Positions 8,207 through 17,424 are shown, counted from the stretch's first letter. The stretch: DNA of 64,000 nt from Paenibacillus sp. EZ-K15 (GCF_002573715.1 NZ_PDHM01000016.1:537649-601648), one strand, 5' to 3'. Numbers and translations: made by a program. Notes: a model not told the origin generated them from the sequence alone.

Positions 8207-9031
8207 TTACTTTTCAGCTTTATTCCCCGGTACAGCCGGTTGTACTTTTTTAGGCGTTTCCTGGCTCGTCTCAAAGCTAATCGGCGTGATGCCTTTTGTT
8301 TGCCACACCGTGCCTCTACGCTCGTATTCAAATAACTTTTCGATGGCATTCGCAATCTGTGGCCCGACTTCACGCTCAACCAAATACAAGGCCACATCAA
8401 GTCCGGAAGTAACACCTCCGCCAGTCACCAAGCGAGGACCATCTTCCACGATTCTTGCATCAACTGGAATTGCACCGAGAGCTCCTAGTGCACCCATGCC
8501 TATCTGATTGGTGACAGCATGTCTATCCTTCAATAAACCATCCATAGCCAGCAGCAATGAACCTCCACACACGGTAGCCACCGTAACTTCCTTATTATTC
8601 ATAGCTTGTTTCACCATATTGGTTAAGCTCGTATCCTTAGCTTGCCTTAATATGTTGGGGATCGCATCTGCGGTATTCCCCGCTGGCTTCCCCGAAGCTC
8701 CAGGAACTACAATAATCCCGGAACGATTAGGGTCTAATACGGCTTGTGCTTCAAGGGAGGGCCCATCCAGCCCGCTCGGAACCGAACGCTTACCTTCTGC
8801 AGTTACCAATTCAACAGTAACTTTTCCTCCAGTGTACATTCCAGCTGCTGCAAATACTTCATATGGCGCTAATGCGTCCAGCAGATCAAATCCATCGAAT
8901 AATACGATTTGTACATGCACGCTTTTGTCTTTGGATGGATCCTGATTCTTTTTTGTTTCCGCGCTTGCTGCGGGGGCTAACAGACTTAAAACGAGCGTAA
9001 ACGACATGAGTAAACCAAGTATTTTTTTCAT
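8207..9031 (-). CDS. Exported DJ-1/PfpI family protein
   Basis: The 274-residue protein starts with a signal peptide (MKKILGLLMSFTLVLSLLAP, then an AxA-type site near ASA). A DJ-1/PfpI domain follows: IVLFDGFDLLDALAPYEVF, the acidic VPGASG turn, the nucleophile elbow ATVCGGSLLLA and GGGVTSGLDVALYLVE. This arrangement is close to isonitrile-hydratase/GlxA-like proteins without the AraC half. An exported member is unusual, since most are cytosolic. Its start lies 2 bp after the stop of the DUF2306 gene, so translation is probably coupled. It is a paralogue of the product of 9788-10831, sharing most of the domain but lacking that protein's C-terminal extension. Confidence 0.88.
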   Translation of the reverse strand: MKKILGLLMSFTLVLSLLAPAASAETKKNQDPSKDKSVHVQIVLFDGFDLLDALAPYEVFAAAGMYTGGKVTVELVTAEGKRSVPSGLDGPSLEAQAVLDPNRSGIIVVPGASGKPAGNTADAIPNILRQAKDTSLTNMVKQAMNNKEVTVATVCGGSLLLAMDGLLKDRHAVTNQIGMGALGALGAIPVDARIVEDGPRLVTGGGVTSGLDVALYLVEREVGPQIANAIEKLFEYERRGTVWQTKGITPISFETSQETPKKVQPAVPGNKAEK

Positions 9032-9033
9032 CC

Positions 9034-9666
9034 TTATACCAATTCCTTTCGATTCGTTCTGATGATGATTTCAGGAATAACCAGCAGCAGCGCAATTGAG
9101 CCGTAAACGCCGATGGTGTAGCTGGTAGCGTAAACGTACCCGAATCCCTGATGAAAAAGGGAAGTAATGAGATGAATCAACATGTTCGTGAAGCAAAAGG
9201 CATAACTACGAATCATCCAATTTCGATGACGGATGATCCGTTTCCTCTTGATTTGGACGAGCGCCGTAATGGTGATAAATAGCCAGATCATATTCAGCAG
9301 ATTGAATCCCATACTGCTTATTTTTCCGCCTGTGGCATAGGGGGCCATATATCCGGAAGTCAGCACAACTAGCAGTACGGATACGATATACACATAGCCG
9401 TTTATGCGATGGAGCCTGCGGCTTCTTTCAAATATTCGATTCGAAAAGTTAACCAGTCCCGATGCCATGGCCATACATGCGAATGCAACATGAACGTACA
9501 TGACATTTAGCCAAACCGGGAGATTGAGCTCGCGCTTCAGCCCGGTCTTATGACTTAAAAACCCCGAAGCAGCGGGATCGATCCAATAGTTTTTCACCAA
9601 GGCGTATAGTATAAATAGAATGCTGACACAGGCCAGCAATAGATACAACGATTTCCGTTTCTTCAT
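9034..9666 (-). CDS. DUF2306-type integral membrane protein
   Basis: The 210-residue protein has about six hydrophobic segments and conserved basic and histidine positions typical of DUF2306 (RLHRINGYVYI and IRHRNWMIRSYAFC). Histidines inside membrane helices suggest haem or metal binding, but the family has no established function. I placed the start at the ATG at 9666 (MKKRKSLYLL), preceded by GGGAG; the frame stays open upstream and a longer form is possible. It is the third gene of a four-gene leftward operon and ends 2 bp before the exported DJ-1 gene. Confidence 0.75.
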   Translation of the reverse strand: MKKRKSLYLLLACVSILFILYALVKNYWIDPAASGFLSHKTGLKRELNLPVWLNVMYVHVAFACMAMASGLVNFSNRIFERSRRLHRINGYVYIVSVLLVVLTSGYMAPYATGGKISSMGFNLLNMIWLFITITALVQIKRKRIIRHRNWMIRSYAFCFTNMLIHLITSLFHQGFGYVYATSYTIGVYGSIALLLVIPEIIIRTNRKELV

Positions 9667-9787
9667 CCGTTCGCAACTCCCGATGCTCCATATTAGATGC
9701 ACACCATTATTGGAAAAGAAAAACTCGATCGACATACATACTTGGAAGCCATTATCGCGTGTATGCCGCGGTTTTTCTTTCTTACGA

Positions 9788-10831
9788 TTAGGAAACCCGA
9801 TTTCCTGTTAATTTGGATGCAGGCAGTAGGCCCGCCTTAGCGATACCAACCATGTGATCTCCATCGACGACAACTTCAAATTTGAGATTCAAGCGCATGG
9901 GTTTCGTAATTCGAAGTGACCAGGCCAGCTTGTTATCCTGAAGCACGGGGTTCATAAACTCGATGGTTTCATCCCCCTGCGTTGCCGTGCCCTGGATCAT
10001 ATCGTTCCTTGTCAATATGGAGAGCTTGACCTCCATCTTCCCGACGGGCGTAGCGATAGTGGTCTCCCAATCCCCGTCGAAGACCGATGCCTGTGTGCTT
10101 TTGCTATGCTGGGAGCTGGGCGTGGGTGTCATCGCTGTTTTGTTCACCGCGGTGTTTGGTTCGTCGCTCGTCAATGGTTTATTAACGTTAGGCGTTATCC
10201 CTGTATCCCTCCAAACTGTTCCTCTTCGTTCATATTCGAATAACTGCTCTACCGCGTGAGCGATACGAGGCCCAAGTTCACGTTCCACCAGATATAGCGC
10301 TACATCGAGTCCTGAAGTTACACCGCCGCCGGTAACCAGATTGCCGTCGTCCACAACGCGAGCCGTGATGGGAACTGCTCCAGTTGCACCAAGTAAGTCC
10401 ATGCCCAGGTGGTTCGTTACCGCCGGCCTGCCTTCCAAGAGGCCTCCCATAGCAAGCACCAGGGAACCGCCGCAGACCGTAGCGACTATGATGTCTTTGT
10501 GCTGGAGAGCCTGCTCGATCATCCCGGTCAATTCGGTACTCATGGCCAGACCCAGAATAGCCGGAATTGAATCGGGCCCATCTCCTTCGACGTCGCCGGA
10601 CGCGCCAGGCACGAGAATGATGCCCGCACGTTCCGGGTCCAGTCTGCCACTCGCTTCAATCCTCAACCCGTTGATGCCGCTAGGCACGGATCTTGGTCCT
10701 TCGGCTGTGACCAATTCTACGTTTAACTCGTTTTCAGCATTCATGGCTGCTGCGCAAAAGACCTCGTAAGGTGCTATCGCATCCAGAAGGTCGAAGCCAT
10801 CAAACAACACGATTTGAACGTTTAGCATCAA
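9788..10831 (-). CDS. DJ-1/PfpI protein with C-terminal beta-rich domain
   Basis: The 347-residue protein has no signal peptide and starts directly with the DJ-1/PfpI core (VQIVLFDGFDLLDAIAPYEVF, VPGASGD, ATVCGGSLVLA, GGGVTSGLDVALY). After a Thr/Ser/Pro-rich linker (about 225-250), a separate domain of about 95 residues begins at FDGDWETTIATPVGKMEVKLS and alternates short strands, as in small beta-barrel domains. The Cys in VCGGS is the expected nucleophile. Homologues include isonitrile hydratase and transcriptional co-regulators; the reaction here is unknown. It begins 16 bp after the SHOCT gene and ends about 120 bp before the DUF2306 gene. Confidence 0.85.
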   Translation of the reverse strand: MMLNVQIVLFDGFDLLDAIAPYEVFCAAAMNAENELNVELVTAEGPRSVPSGINGLRIEASGRLDPERAGIILVPGASGDVEGDGPDSIPAILGLAMSTELTGMIEQALQHKDIIVATVCGGSLVLAMGGLLEGRPAVTNHLGMDLLGATGAVPITARVVDDGNLVTGGGVTSGLDVALYLVERELGPRIAHAVEQLFEYERRGTVWRDTGITPNVNKPLTSDEPNTAVNKTAMTPTPSSQHSKSTQASVFDGDWETTIATPVGKMEVKLSILTRNDMIQGTATQGDETIEFMNPVLQDNKLAWSLRITKPMRLNLKFEVVVDGDHMVGIAKAGLLPASKLTGNRVS

Positions 10832-10847
10832 TAAATCCTCCTTGTCT

Positions 10848-11066
10848 CTATTTGGTCAGAAGATCTTTCAGCATGCGATATTCCTTCTCATCAATTTCAC
10901 CTTTGGCCATTCGGTTCTTCAGAATCATAGGGATATCATCCTTTTGATGATCGCTTTTGTAACGCTGACGAATCGTGTATACTCGAACCGCCAGGAAAGA
11001 AAACAGCGTGAGACAAAACAAAGCGCCGAAAGGAAAGAACGAGAAAGCGTTATTTTCCAAACCCAT
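10848..11066 (-). CDS. Small membrane protein with SHOCT motif
   Basis: The 72-residue protein has one N-terminal membrane helix (about residues 8-28) and a C-terminal SHOCT motif (MAKGEIDEKEYRMLKDLL). SHOCT is a short oligomerisation-type tail found on many bacterial membrane proteins, with no defined function. The start has an AAAGGAGG ribosome site 8 nt upstream. It is the promoter-proximal gene of the leftward operon with the DJ-1 and DUF2306 genes. Confidence 0.8.
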   Translation of the reverse strand: MGLENNAFSFFPFGALFCLTLFSFLAVRVYTIRQRYKSDHQKDDIPMILKNRMAKGEIDEKEYRMLKDLLTK

Positions 11067-11169
11067 ATATAAACCTCCTTTATCGATGACTGCGCGGGAA
11101 GATCACCCCTGTCTGTGTGCGCAAGTAGAAGCATAACAAACGAATATCTCAAACAAAGATGTAGAAAGG

Positions 11170-11197
11170 TCACAAAAGTATAAACAAATCATCACAA
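11170..11197. promoter_or_regulatory. Candidate 11-bp-phased regulator box between the operon and the two-component system
   Basis: TCACAA (11170), TAAACA (11181) and TCACAA (11192) recur with an exact 11-bp period in the gap between the divergent SHOCT operon and the response-regulator gene. OmpR/PhoB-type regulators bind such phased direct repeats. The hexamers are only moderately alike, so this is a candidate. Confidence 0.35.
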
Positions 11198-11262
11198 TAC
11201 ATAAGCTTGCGTTAGTTCTAGCTAAATAAATGATAAACTAGGAAAGCAAAGGTGGGATAAAC

Positions 11263-11949
11263 ATGAGTGTATTCAAGACGATACTGGTTGTAGACGATGA
11301 CCAAAGTATCGTTGAGCTATTAAGAGATTTTCTAGAGAATGACAACTTTCAAGTAATGACTGCTTGCGATACCGCTCAAGCGTGGGACATATTTAAGCAA
11401 AACTCCATTCATTGTATTGTTCTGGACATTATGATGCCGGGACAAAACGGATTTGAGTTTTGCCGCCGGATTCGCGGGGAGAGCCATATTCCAATCCTGT
11501 TCTTGAGTGCTCGCAGCGATGATGTGGATAAGATTCGAGGCCTGACTCTCGGAGGCGATGATTATATTGTCAAAACCGCTTCACCTGGGGAAATCGTTGC
11601 CAGAGTGAAAGCGGTATTGCGGCGTTCCGCTTCCCCGCAGCAAATGGATAGCAGGGTCTTGGATTACGGGCGAATCAAGTTAAATCTGTCCACAAGAGAA
11701 GTACTAGTGGATGGAAATAACGTCGTGCTCACACCCAAGGAATATGAGTTACTGCGATTATTTGCCGAACACCCGAGACATGTTTTCTCCTATGAACAAT
11801 TACTAGCGAAATTTTGGGATGGGGTGGGCGACAGGCACACGATTCGGGTCCATCTCAGCCGACTTCGTGAGAAAATCGAAGCTGATCCAAACCAACCGAT
11901 ATTCCTGGTCAACGTATGGGGAGTAGGGTATCGCTTTGAGGGAGGGTAA
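11263..11949 (+). CDS. OmpR/PhoB-family response regulator
   Basis: The 228-residue protein has a receiver domain with acidic residues D11-D13, the phosphoacceptor D55 in IVLDIMMPG, and the conserved K in IVKTASPGE. A C-terminal winged-helix DNA-binding domain follows (LTPKEYELLRLFAEHP ... GVGYRFEGG). It pairs with the histidine kinase gene that begins 1 bp after its stop. It is divergent from the SHOCT/DJ-1/DUF2306 operon, which makes that operon a likely target. The signal is unknown. Confidence 0.92.
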   Translation: MSVFKTILVVDDDQSIVELLRDFLENDNFQVMTACDTAQAWDIFKQNSIHCIVLDIMMPGQNGFEFCRRIRGESHIPILFLSARSDDVDKIRGLTLGGDDYIVKTASPGEIVARVKAVLRRSASPQQMDSRVLDYGRIKLNLSTREVLVDGNNVVLTPKEYELLRLFAEHPRHVFSYEQLLAKFWDGVGDRHTIRVHLSRLREKIEADPNQPIFLVNVWGVGYRFEGG

Positions 11950-11950
11950 C

Positions 11951-13303
11951 ATGAGGTCACTCCGCATTCGCACGTTTACTATGCTCTGCTTCGTCTTTAT
12001 TCTCACTTTGCCGTGGATCTTCTTTGTTGCTGCTCACTTTATGGAGACGAAGACGCTCAGCTTCGAAAGAGGTAGGCTGCAAAACAAGACGCTGCAACGA
12101 AATATATCGGAAATGATTCAGCGAATTGAATCGGACACAGATCAATGGACGGATCCAGACTGGCAAGACCAATTGTATTCCGCGCTGCGCGAAGCGAAGA
12201 TGGATGTTCTTATTCAATCCGCAGCAGATCAGGAAATTTACCGTTCCAACCCAGAGCGACGAGGAACTAATCTATCAACCGAGCGGTTCTCTGTCATCCA
12301 GGACGGCCGATTGCTGGGAAGGGTTATTCTGTACCTGCCCAAGTCCAATCAATTTCAAGTGATGTCGGCTTTTGTCGGGCTACTCCTTGCGATCTTTATT
12401 GTCGGAATGGAAATGAGACGATTCGTTCTCAAACCACTTGAGAAGATGGGAAATGCAGCAAGACGAATTGCAACAGGGGATTGGGATGTTCGTTTACCCA
12501 TGTCCAAGGTCACCGAAATCGCTGAAGTCCGCGACGGATTCGATGTTATGGTCAAGGGGCTTGAGAAGTCCTTTCGAAAACAGGCCGAATTGGAAGAGGA
12601 ACGCCGATTCGTCATTGCGGCTGTTGCGCATGATTTACGGACACCGTTGTTCGCTTTGCGGGGCTACTTGGATGGACTAGAGCAAGGGATCGCTCAATCT
12701 CCAGAGAAAATGGCTCAATATGTGTCGGTTTGCAAGGATAAATCGGCACAATTGGATCGTTTGGTTGAGGACCTTTTCACCTTTACAAAAATGGAGTATG
12801 TGGAGTCGGAACTGAATAACAAAACGGTGGATGTTAACCAGGTAATCCGAAATTCGATGGACAGTCTGAGTCCGCTGGCTCAGCAAAAAGGAATTTCGAT
12901 CTCATCGCATGTAACAGATGGCTGCATCATCCATGGAGATATGCATTTATTAGAGCGAGCCATGAACAATCTTCTGGATAATGCCGTCAGACACACACCT
13001 GCGGGTGGTGACATCGAAGTCCAGTGTAACAAAGTTGGAAATAAACTTAAGTTTACGATATGCGATACCGGGCCGGGCTTCTCTGCGGAAGAACTTGAAC
13101 GTGTATTTGAACCTCTATATCGCGGGGAAGCATCCAGAAGTCGTTCAACCGGTGGCAGCGGATTAGGTTTAACCATTTCACAAAGAATTGTTAGGCAGCA
13201 TGGAGGCGAACTTAACGCAAGCAATCATCCGGAAGGAGGAGCACTGCTTGAAGGATGGTTACCTGCAGCAGCTTCAGAGCAGATCGATTCGGATGGTCTT
13301 TAG
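11951..13303 (+). CDS. HAMP-containing sensor histidine kinase
   Basis: The 450-residue kinase has an N-terminal membrane helix, an extracytoplasmic sensor of roughly 100 residues and a second membrane helix near FVGLLLAIFIVGMEM. A HAMP linker follows, then the phosphoacceptor box AVAHDLRTPL with His227 and a HATPase domain with N and G boxes (NNLLDNAVRHT, DTGPGF, GGSGLGLTI). I chose the ATG at 11951, preceded by GGGAGG; a TTG 15 nt upstream is less likely. The stop of the regulator and this start are almost contiguous, so the pair is translationally coupled. Confidence 0.92.
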   Translation: MRSLRIRTFTMLCFVFILTLPWIFFVAAHFMETKTLSFERGRLQNKTLQRNISEMIQRIESDTDQWTDPDWQDQLYSALREAKMDVLIQSAADQEIYRSNPERRGTNLSTERFSVIQDGRLLGRVILYLPKSNQFQVMSAFVGLLLAIFIVGMEMRRFVLKPLEKMGNAARRIATGDWDVRLPMSKVTEIAEVRDGFDVMVKGLEKSFRKQAELEEERRFVIAAVAHDLRTPLFALRGYLDGLEQGIAQSPEKMAQYVSVCKDKSAQLDRLVEDLFTFTKMEYVESELNNKTVDVNQVIRNSMDSLSPLAQQKGISISSHVTDGCIIHGDMHLLERAMNNLLDNAVRHTPAGGDIEVQCNKVGNKLKFTICDTGPGFSAEELERVFEPLYRGEASRSRSTGGSGLGLTISQRIVRQHGGELNASNHPEGGALLEGWLPAAASEQIDSDGL

Positions 13304-13413
13304 TCGTTCATATGGTTCATTGCACGTTGAAAATGCCGTAAATATGGTGATGGGAGCAATCAGTGTAAAGGGAGCTGCATCATCTAAAATGCTTAGATCG
13401 GAGACAACGACTA

Positions 13414-14070
13414 ATGGAGAATCATAGAAAAACGATATTATTTCAGGGCGATTCGATAACCGACGGCAATTGGGGAAGAAATCAGGACCCAAATCATATT
13501 CTGGGACATGGTTACGTCTATCTCATAGCCGCAAAGCTTGGATTGGAATTCGCCCAAAGCCAGCCGCTATTTATTAATCGAGGGGTCAGCGGCAACCGCG
13601 TTTCGGATCTTTATGCGAGATGGAATGAGGATGCCTTTAGTTTAAGGCCTGATCTGATTAGTATTCTCGTAGGTGTGAATGATGCCGCTAGTATCATTCA
13701 TGGTCGTCCTGAAGGGGCAACCGATCGTTTCGAACGAATGTATCGCCAGTTGCTGAGTGAAACACGGGAAGTTCTTCCGGAAACAGGCTTGGTTCTGTGC
13801 GAGCCTTTTGTTTTGAAAACAGGGGCAACTACGAATGAATGGGATCAATGGCGCAGCAAAATAGATGAATACAGCTCGATTCTCCGGCAGCTAGCAGACG
13901 AATATAATACCCTTTTTGTACCTTTACAAGAGGTATTCAATCAAGCGGCACAAAACGTCACTGCAGAATACTGGTTATGGGACGGTGTTCATCCCACGGC
14001 CGCGGGACATCAACTAATTACTCGAGAATGGTTAAAGATTGTTCAGCAAAGTGAATATGCGATTCGCTAG
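13414..14070 (+). CDS. SGNH/GDSL-type hydrolase
   Basis: The 218-residue cytoplasmic protein shows the SGNH blocks: block I FQGDSITDG with nucleophile Ser14, the Gly block in NRGVSGNRV, block III GVNDA, and block V DGVHPT with Asp190 and His193. This arrangement fits the TesA/lysophospholipase and xylan-acetylesterase-like groups; the natural ester is unknown. It lies about 110 bp after the kinase gene and has its own terminator further downstream, so it may be a separate unit. Confidence 0.88.
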   Translation: MENHRKTILFQGDSITDGNWGRNQDPNHILGHGYVYLIAAKLGLEFAQSQPLFINRGVSGNRVSDLYARWNEDAFSLRPDLISILVGVNDAASIIHGRPEGATDRFERMYRQLLSETREVLPETGLVLCEPFVLKTGATTNEWDQWRSKIDEYSSILRQLADEYNTLFVPLQEVFNQAAQNVTAEYWLWDGVHPTAAGHQLITREWLKIVQQSEYAIR

Positions 14071-14210
14071 TTTCGTGTAATACTTGAAATCGATAATTTA
14101 ATCGCATCGCGAATACCGGGACCTTATATCAATGGTAAGCCGGTTCATCGCATTTTTCGGATAATGGCCCAAGGCTGGAAGTGGCGACGCCATTAAGAAT
14201 TACCTCAATA

Positions 14211-14240
14211 AAAAGCGTAGAACCTCGGTTCTGCGCTTTT
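14211..14240 (+). terminator. Terminator downstream of the GDSL gene
   Basis: Arms AAAAGCGTAGAAC and GTTCTGCGCTTTT pair along 13 bp with one G-U pair around a CTCG loop and end in TTTT. It lies 140 bp after the stop codon. Confidence 0.75.
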
Positions 14241-14319
14241 ATTAATTGATGTTGATTTCATCTCCACTTTATCTTGATGTCACTCTTGTACACTCGTTTA
14301 AGGAAGGGGGAGAAAACGG

Positions 14320-14553
14320 ATGAAAAAGGGTACAACGATCATAACACTTAGATTGTCAGCAATATTTATTATTTTGCTGTATAATAACCTTTCGAATGAC
14401 GGCTCAGCAAGCTATCGTATGGCGGATATAACCAGTTCGAATGATCGCTCGCATGGCAAACAAACACAGCACGATCCAGAATCGATTTATAAAGTAGGTA
14501 TCGATCCTGGACGGAATCAAGAAATATCTAACATTACAATAAACAGTATCTAA
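14320..14553 (+). CDS. Possible small exported peptide
   Basis: A 77-codon frame starts at an ATG 7 nt after GGGGGAG. Its N-terminus (MKKGTTIITLRLSAIFIILL) has the charge and hydrophobic core of a signal peptide or anchor; the rest is polar and without recognisable motif. It ends 13 bp before the AraC gene, whose own ribosome site AAAGGAG overlaps this gap, so the two could be co-transcribed. The case rests on the ribosome site and signal-like start only. Confidence 0.4.
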   Translation: MKKGTTIITLRLSAIFIILLYNNLSNDGSASYRMADITSSNDRSHGKQTQHDPESIYKVGIDPGRNQEISNITINSI

Positions 14554-14566
14554 AGGAGCCCTATAT

Positions 14567-15622
14567 ATGAAGCCTTATACATCTGGCCGTATTAAAATCC
14601 CGCCGGGATTTTGGGAAGGATTACATCAATTAGGGATTGCCGCCCATGACATAGCTCGCAAAGCACAATTACCACTCACCATCATAACGGAATCTATAGT
14701 CACCACCGCCCAATATTTCGCGATCTGGCAGGCTTATTCCGATTTCATTGGTGACACTGCCCAAGCCATCATCAAGCTTGCGACCGTCTTTGAAACGGCG
14801 AAGTACCCACCGACCGTACTAGCGCCTTACCACGCTCGTGACTACCGCGATGCTCTAAACCGAATGGCTCGGTATAAGCAACTATGTCCACCCGAAGGCT
14901 TGCGTATCACCGAGGAGGGCGAACGCTGCACCATCGAGCTGGAATGGCTGAATCAAAGCGAGCAGCCTGGTCCGGCGCTGCTTGTTGGTATTACACTAGC
15001 ATGTCTTTTGGAGCTTGGACGTCGGGGGACAGGTCAACCTTTGACCGCACACTTGGTTGAATTTTCGCAGCCTATGGGCGATGTACAAGCTCTTGAAGCT
15101 TATTTTGGCTGTCGTATCCGGATGGGTGCTAAGCGTAACCGGTTAACGCTATATCGAAGAGATCTGGACCGTCCTTTTATTTCGTATAACGAAGAATTGC
15201 TGGAAATCCTGACTCCCGCTCTGGACCGTTCGCTTGATGAGCTACAGAGCAACCGCTCCATTACCGACTTGGTCAAATGGATCATGAAACGGAGTCTCAC
15301 AGGAGGGCGCCCTGACATTCAGTCTGTGGCGAAGGAGCTCAATATGAGCGATCGTACATTACAGCGCAGGCTAACGGAAGAAAATACGAGCTTCAGGCAA
15401 TTGCTGACGCAAGCTAGACACGAGCAGGCTATCGAGTACTTGGCAGATCCTTCACTCGATATTAAGGAAGTTGCCTTTTTGATTGGATATGAAGATCAGA
15501 ATTCGTTCTACCGAGCTTTCCGTCTTTGGGAAGGAGATACTCCATCCAATTGGCGTACTGAACATTTCAGTAGCTATTCGCTATCCGAACAACGACAGGA
15601 AATGTTGACAATGGATTCATAG
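14567..15622 (+). CDS. AraC family regulator with arabinose-binding-type N-terminal domain
   Basis: The 351-residue protein has a helical N-terminal ligand domain of the type found in OruR/ArgR-like AraC regulators (about residues 20-200) and a C-terminal double helix-turn-helix: DIQSVAKELNMSDRTLQRRL then IKEVAFLIGYEDQNSFYRAFRLWEG. It is unlike the cupin-type AraC encoded near 24 kb. No ligand can be assigned. The SDR gene 160 bp downstream on the same strand is a plausible target. Confidence 0.88.
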   Translation: MKPYTSGRIKIPPGFWEGLHQLGIAAHDIARKAQLPLTIITESIVTTAQYFAIWQAYSDFIGDTAQAIIKLATVFETAKYPPTVLAPYHARDYRDALNRMARYKQLCPPEGLRITEEGERCTIELEWLNQSEQPGPALLVGITLACLLELGRRGTGQPLTAHLVEFSQPMGDVQALEAYFGCRIRMGAKRNRLTLYRRDLDRPFISYNEELLEILTPALDRSLDELQSNRSITDLVKWIMKRSLTGGRPDIQSVAKELNMSDRTLQRRLTEENTSFRQLLTQARHEQAIEYLADPSLDIKEVAFLIGYEDQNSFYRAFRLWEGDTPSNWRTEHFSSYSLSEQRQEMLTMDS

Positions 15623-15782
15623 CGTTCACAACTTAGCGATTGCTATTGTGAGGTTGCAGGTTACTTTAGCATTAACAAGTGGCGTGTTATACAAGTACTT
15701 TGGCGTTATGTGCTAGTTACTCAACATTCCTGACAAAGTAATATAATCACTATCCGGATCACAAAGGAGAAATGATGATATT

Positions 15783-16577
15783 ATGGATATGGGATTAAAC
15801 AATAAAACGGCTCTAGTTACCGGGTCAACAAAAGGCATAGGTAAGGCCATTGCTATTGAACTTGCAAGAGAAGGTGTTCATGTACTCATTAATGGACGAA
15901 ATCATGACGAGGTCGAGCAAACCGTGAATGACATCAAGTCCCAATTCCCGGCGACTTCTCCTCAAAATGCTGCAGCCGATATCGTAGATGCGAAGCAAAG
16001 AGAAGTTTTGTTTGAAAAATATCCCCATGTGGATATTTTAGTTAACAACATGGGTATTTATGAAATTATGCAGTATGAGGATGTTGATGATGAGGTATGG
16101 GAGAAATATTTTCGTACCAATGTGCTTGCTGCTAATGGATTAACTAAATTTTATTTGCCGCATATGTTGAAACGTGATGATGGGCGCATTATTTTTATAG
16201 CCAGCGAAGAAGCCGTAATGCCTTCAGGACAAATGCCTCAATACTGCATGACAAAATCAATGCTCTTATCCTTGTCTAAAAGCTTGTCCAAATTAACCAG
16301 GGGAACGGAAGTAACCGTTAATACGATTATGCCAGGACCAACCCTCTCAGAGAATGTGTACCAAATCATTGAAGGAATGTACCCTGATAAAAATATGACT
16401 TTTTCTGAAAAAGAGAAGGAATTTATGGTTACGAACCTGCCTCAATCCGAAATACAGCGATTTATCAAGCCTATGGAAATAGGTAGACTGGCTGCATTCC
16501 TGTGCAGTCCTTACGCATCCGCGTTTAAAGGTTCTCCAATCCGTATGGATGGCGGAATGGTGCCTACGATTTTCTAA
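15783..16577 (+). CDS. SDR family NAD(P)-dependent oxidoreductase
   Basis: The 264-residue protein is a classical short-chain dehydrogenase: the nucleotide motif TGSTKGIG at residues 13-20, NNMG, and the catalytic Ser141, Tyr154 and Lys158 (YxxxK). The usual C-terminal DGG motif is present. The NNAG motif reads NNMG, a tolerated change. The substrate is unknown. An AAAGGAGA ribosome site lies 12 nt before ATG 15783; ATG 15789 is an alternative. A TATAAT at 15742 marks a likely own promoter, although its -35 is poor. Confidence 0.88.
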   Translation: MDMGLNNKTALVTGSTKGIGKAIAIELAREGVHVLINGRNHDEVEQTVNDIKSQFPATSPQNAAADIVDAKQREVLFEKYPHVDILVNNMGIYEIMQYEDVDDEVWEKYFRTNVLAANGLTKFYLPHMLKRDDGRIIFIASEEAVMPSGQMPQYCMTKSMLLSLSKSLSKLTRGTEVTVNTIMPGPTLSENVYQIIEGMYPDKNMTFSEKEKEFMVTNLPQSEIQRFIKPMEIGRLAAFLCSPYASAFKGSPIRMDGGMVPTIF

Positions 16578-16604
16578 GGTTATTAAAATATTCTTACTCA
16601 TATT

Positions 16605-16642
16605 AAAAGCTTGGGATCTAAAAGAGATCTCCAAGCTTTTTT
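16605..16642. terminator. Bidirectional terminator between the SDR gene and tatC
   Basis: Arms AAAAGCTTGGGATCT and AGATCTCCAAGCTTTT pair with a single-base bulge around an AAAAG loop and have A and T runs on both sides. It separates two convergent genes. Confidence 0.8.
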
Positions 16643-16680
16643 AGTATCTATTCGCAATGTCCCTGATTCGAACCTGGTTT

Positions 16681-17424
16681 TTATTCGCTTATCAATTCCA
16701 GCTTGGTCAGCCTTTTGTGGTATACAATGCGAGACAGTCCGACGCTAATTTCATATAGAAGCAACAGGGGTACAATGACGAGAATGTCCGACACGATATC
16801 CGGCGGTGTAATGGTAACAGCTGCTATCGTCAGCAGCAAGTAGGCGATTTTCCGCATTTTTGCTAAGCGAAGCGGATTCAGGATGCCAATCGAGGTCAAG
16901 AACATGATAACGACGGGCATTTCGAACAGAACACCGAACGGTACGGTCATATGCACCATAAAACGGAAGTATCTCTCAGCTGTATAAGCTGTTATGAAAT
17001 GATGCGACAGCGAATCCAGGAAGGACAGGACCATGGGGTAAATGACAAAGTAGCCGAAAGCCAACCCCAATAAAAAAAGGGCTCCGATCGCGGGGATATA
17101 CGCTAGTGATGCGCGCCGCTCAATGGTACTCAAGCCGGGTACGACGAAACGCCATACCTGAAATCCGGCAACAGGCATCGTCACCGCCAGAGCTATAACG
17201 CCTGCAATCATGAAGTATACCCAAATCACGTCCGTTGGTCCCAATACTTGAAGCTGACCCTCCACGTCGCGAGTCAACATTTCATATAGGGGTTCAACAT
17301 ACAGAAAAGCGGCACAAAGGGCTACCAAAAAGGTGCCCAATGTGATGAGAATCCGCTTGCGGAGCTCTGTTAAGTGCTCCAATATATGCTGCTCCTGTTC
17401 TTGTGCCTGCTCGTGCTCGGTCAT
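16681..17424 (-). CDS. tatC: Twin-arginine translocase subunit TatC
   Basis: The 247-residue protein has six membrane helices and TatC signatures: HLTELRKRI in the N-terminal cytoplasmic part, [12 protein letters not shown], and the [14 protein letters not shown] segment with the conserved acidic residue. TatC recognises twin-arginine signal peptides. Its ATG overlaps the tatA stop by 4 bp. The neighbouring divergent operon encodes a protein with an SRRKFLR signal, so this is probably a dedicated Tat pathway for that dehydrogenase. Confidence 0.95.
   Translation of the reverse strand: MTEHEQAQEQEQHILEHLTELRKRILITLGTFLVALCAAFLYVEPLYEMLTRDVEGQLQVLGPTDVIWVYFMIAGVIALAVTMPVAGFQVWRFVVPGLSTIERRASLAYIPAIGALFLLGLAFGYFVIYPMVLSFLDSLSHHFITAYTAERYFRFMVHMTVPFGVLFEMPVVIMFLTSIGILNPLRLAKMRKIAYLLLTIAAVTITPPDIVSDILVIVPLLLLYEISVGLSRIVYHKRLTKLELISE

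Noticed and set aside
9620..10769. Several plus-strand frames opposite the DJ-1 genes
   Set aside because: They are antisense shadows; the minus strand has the family motifs.
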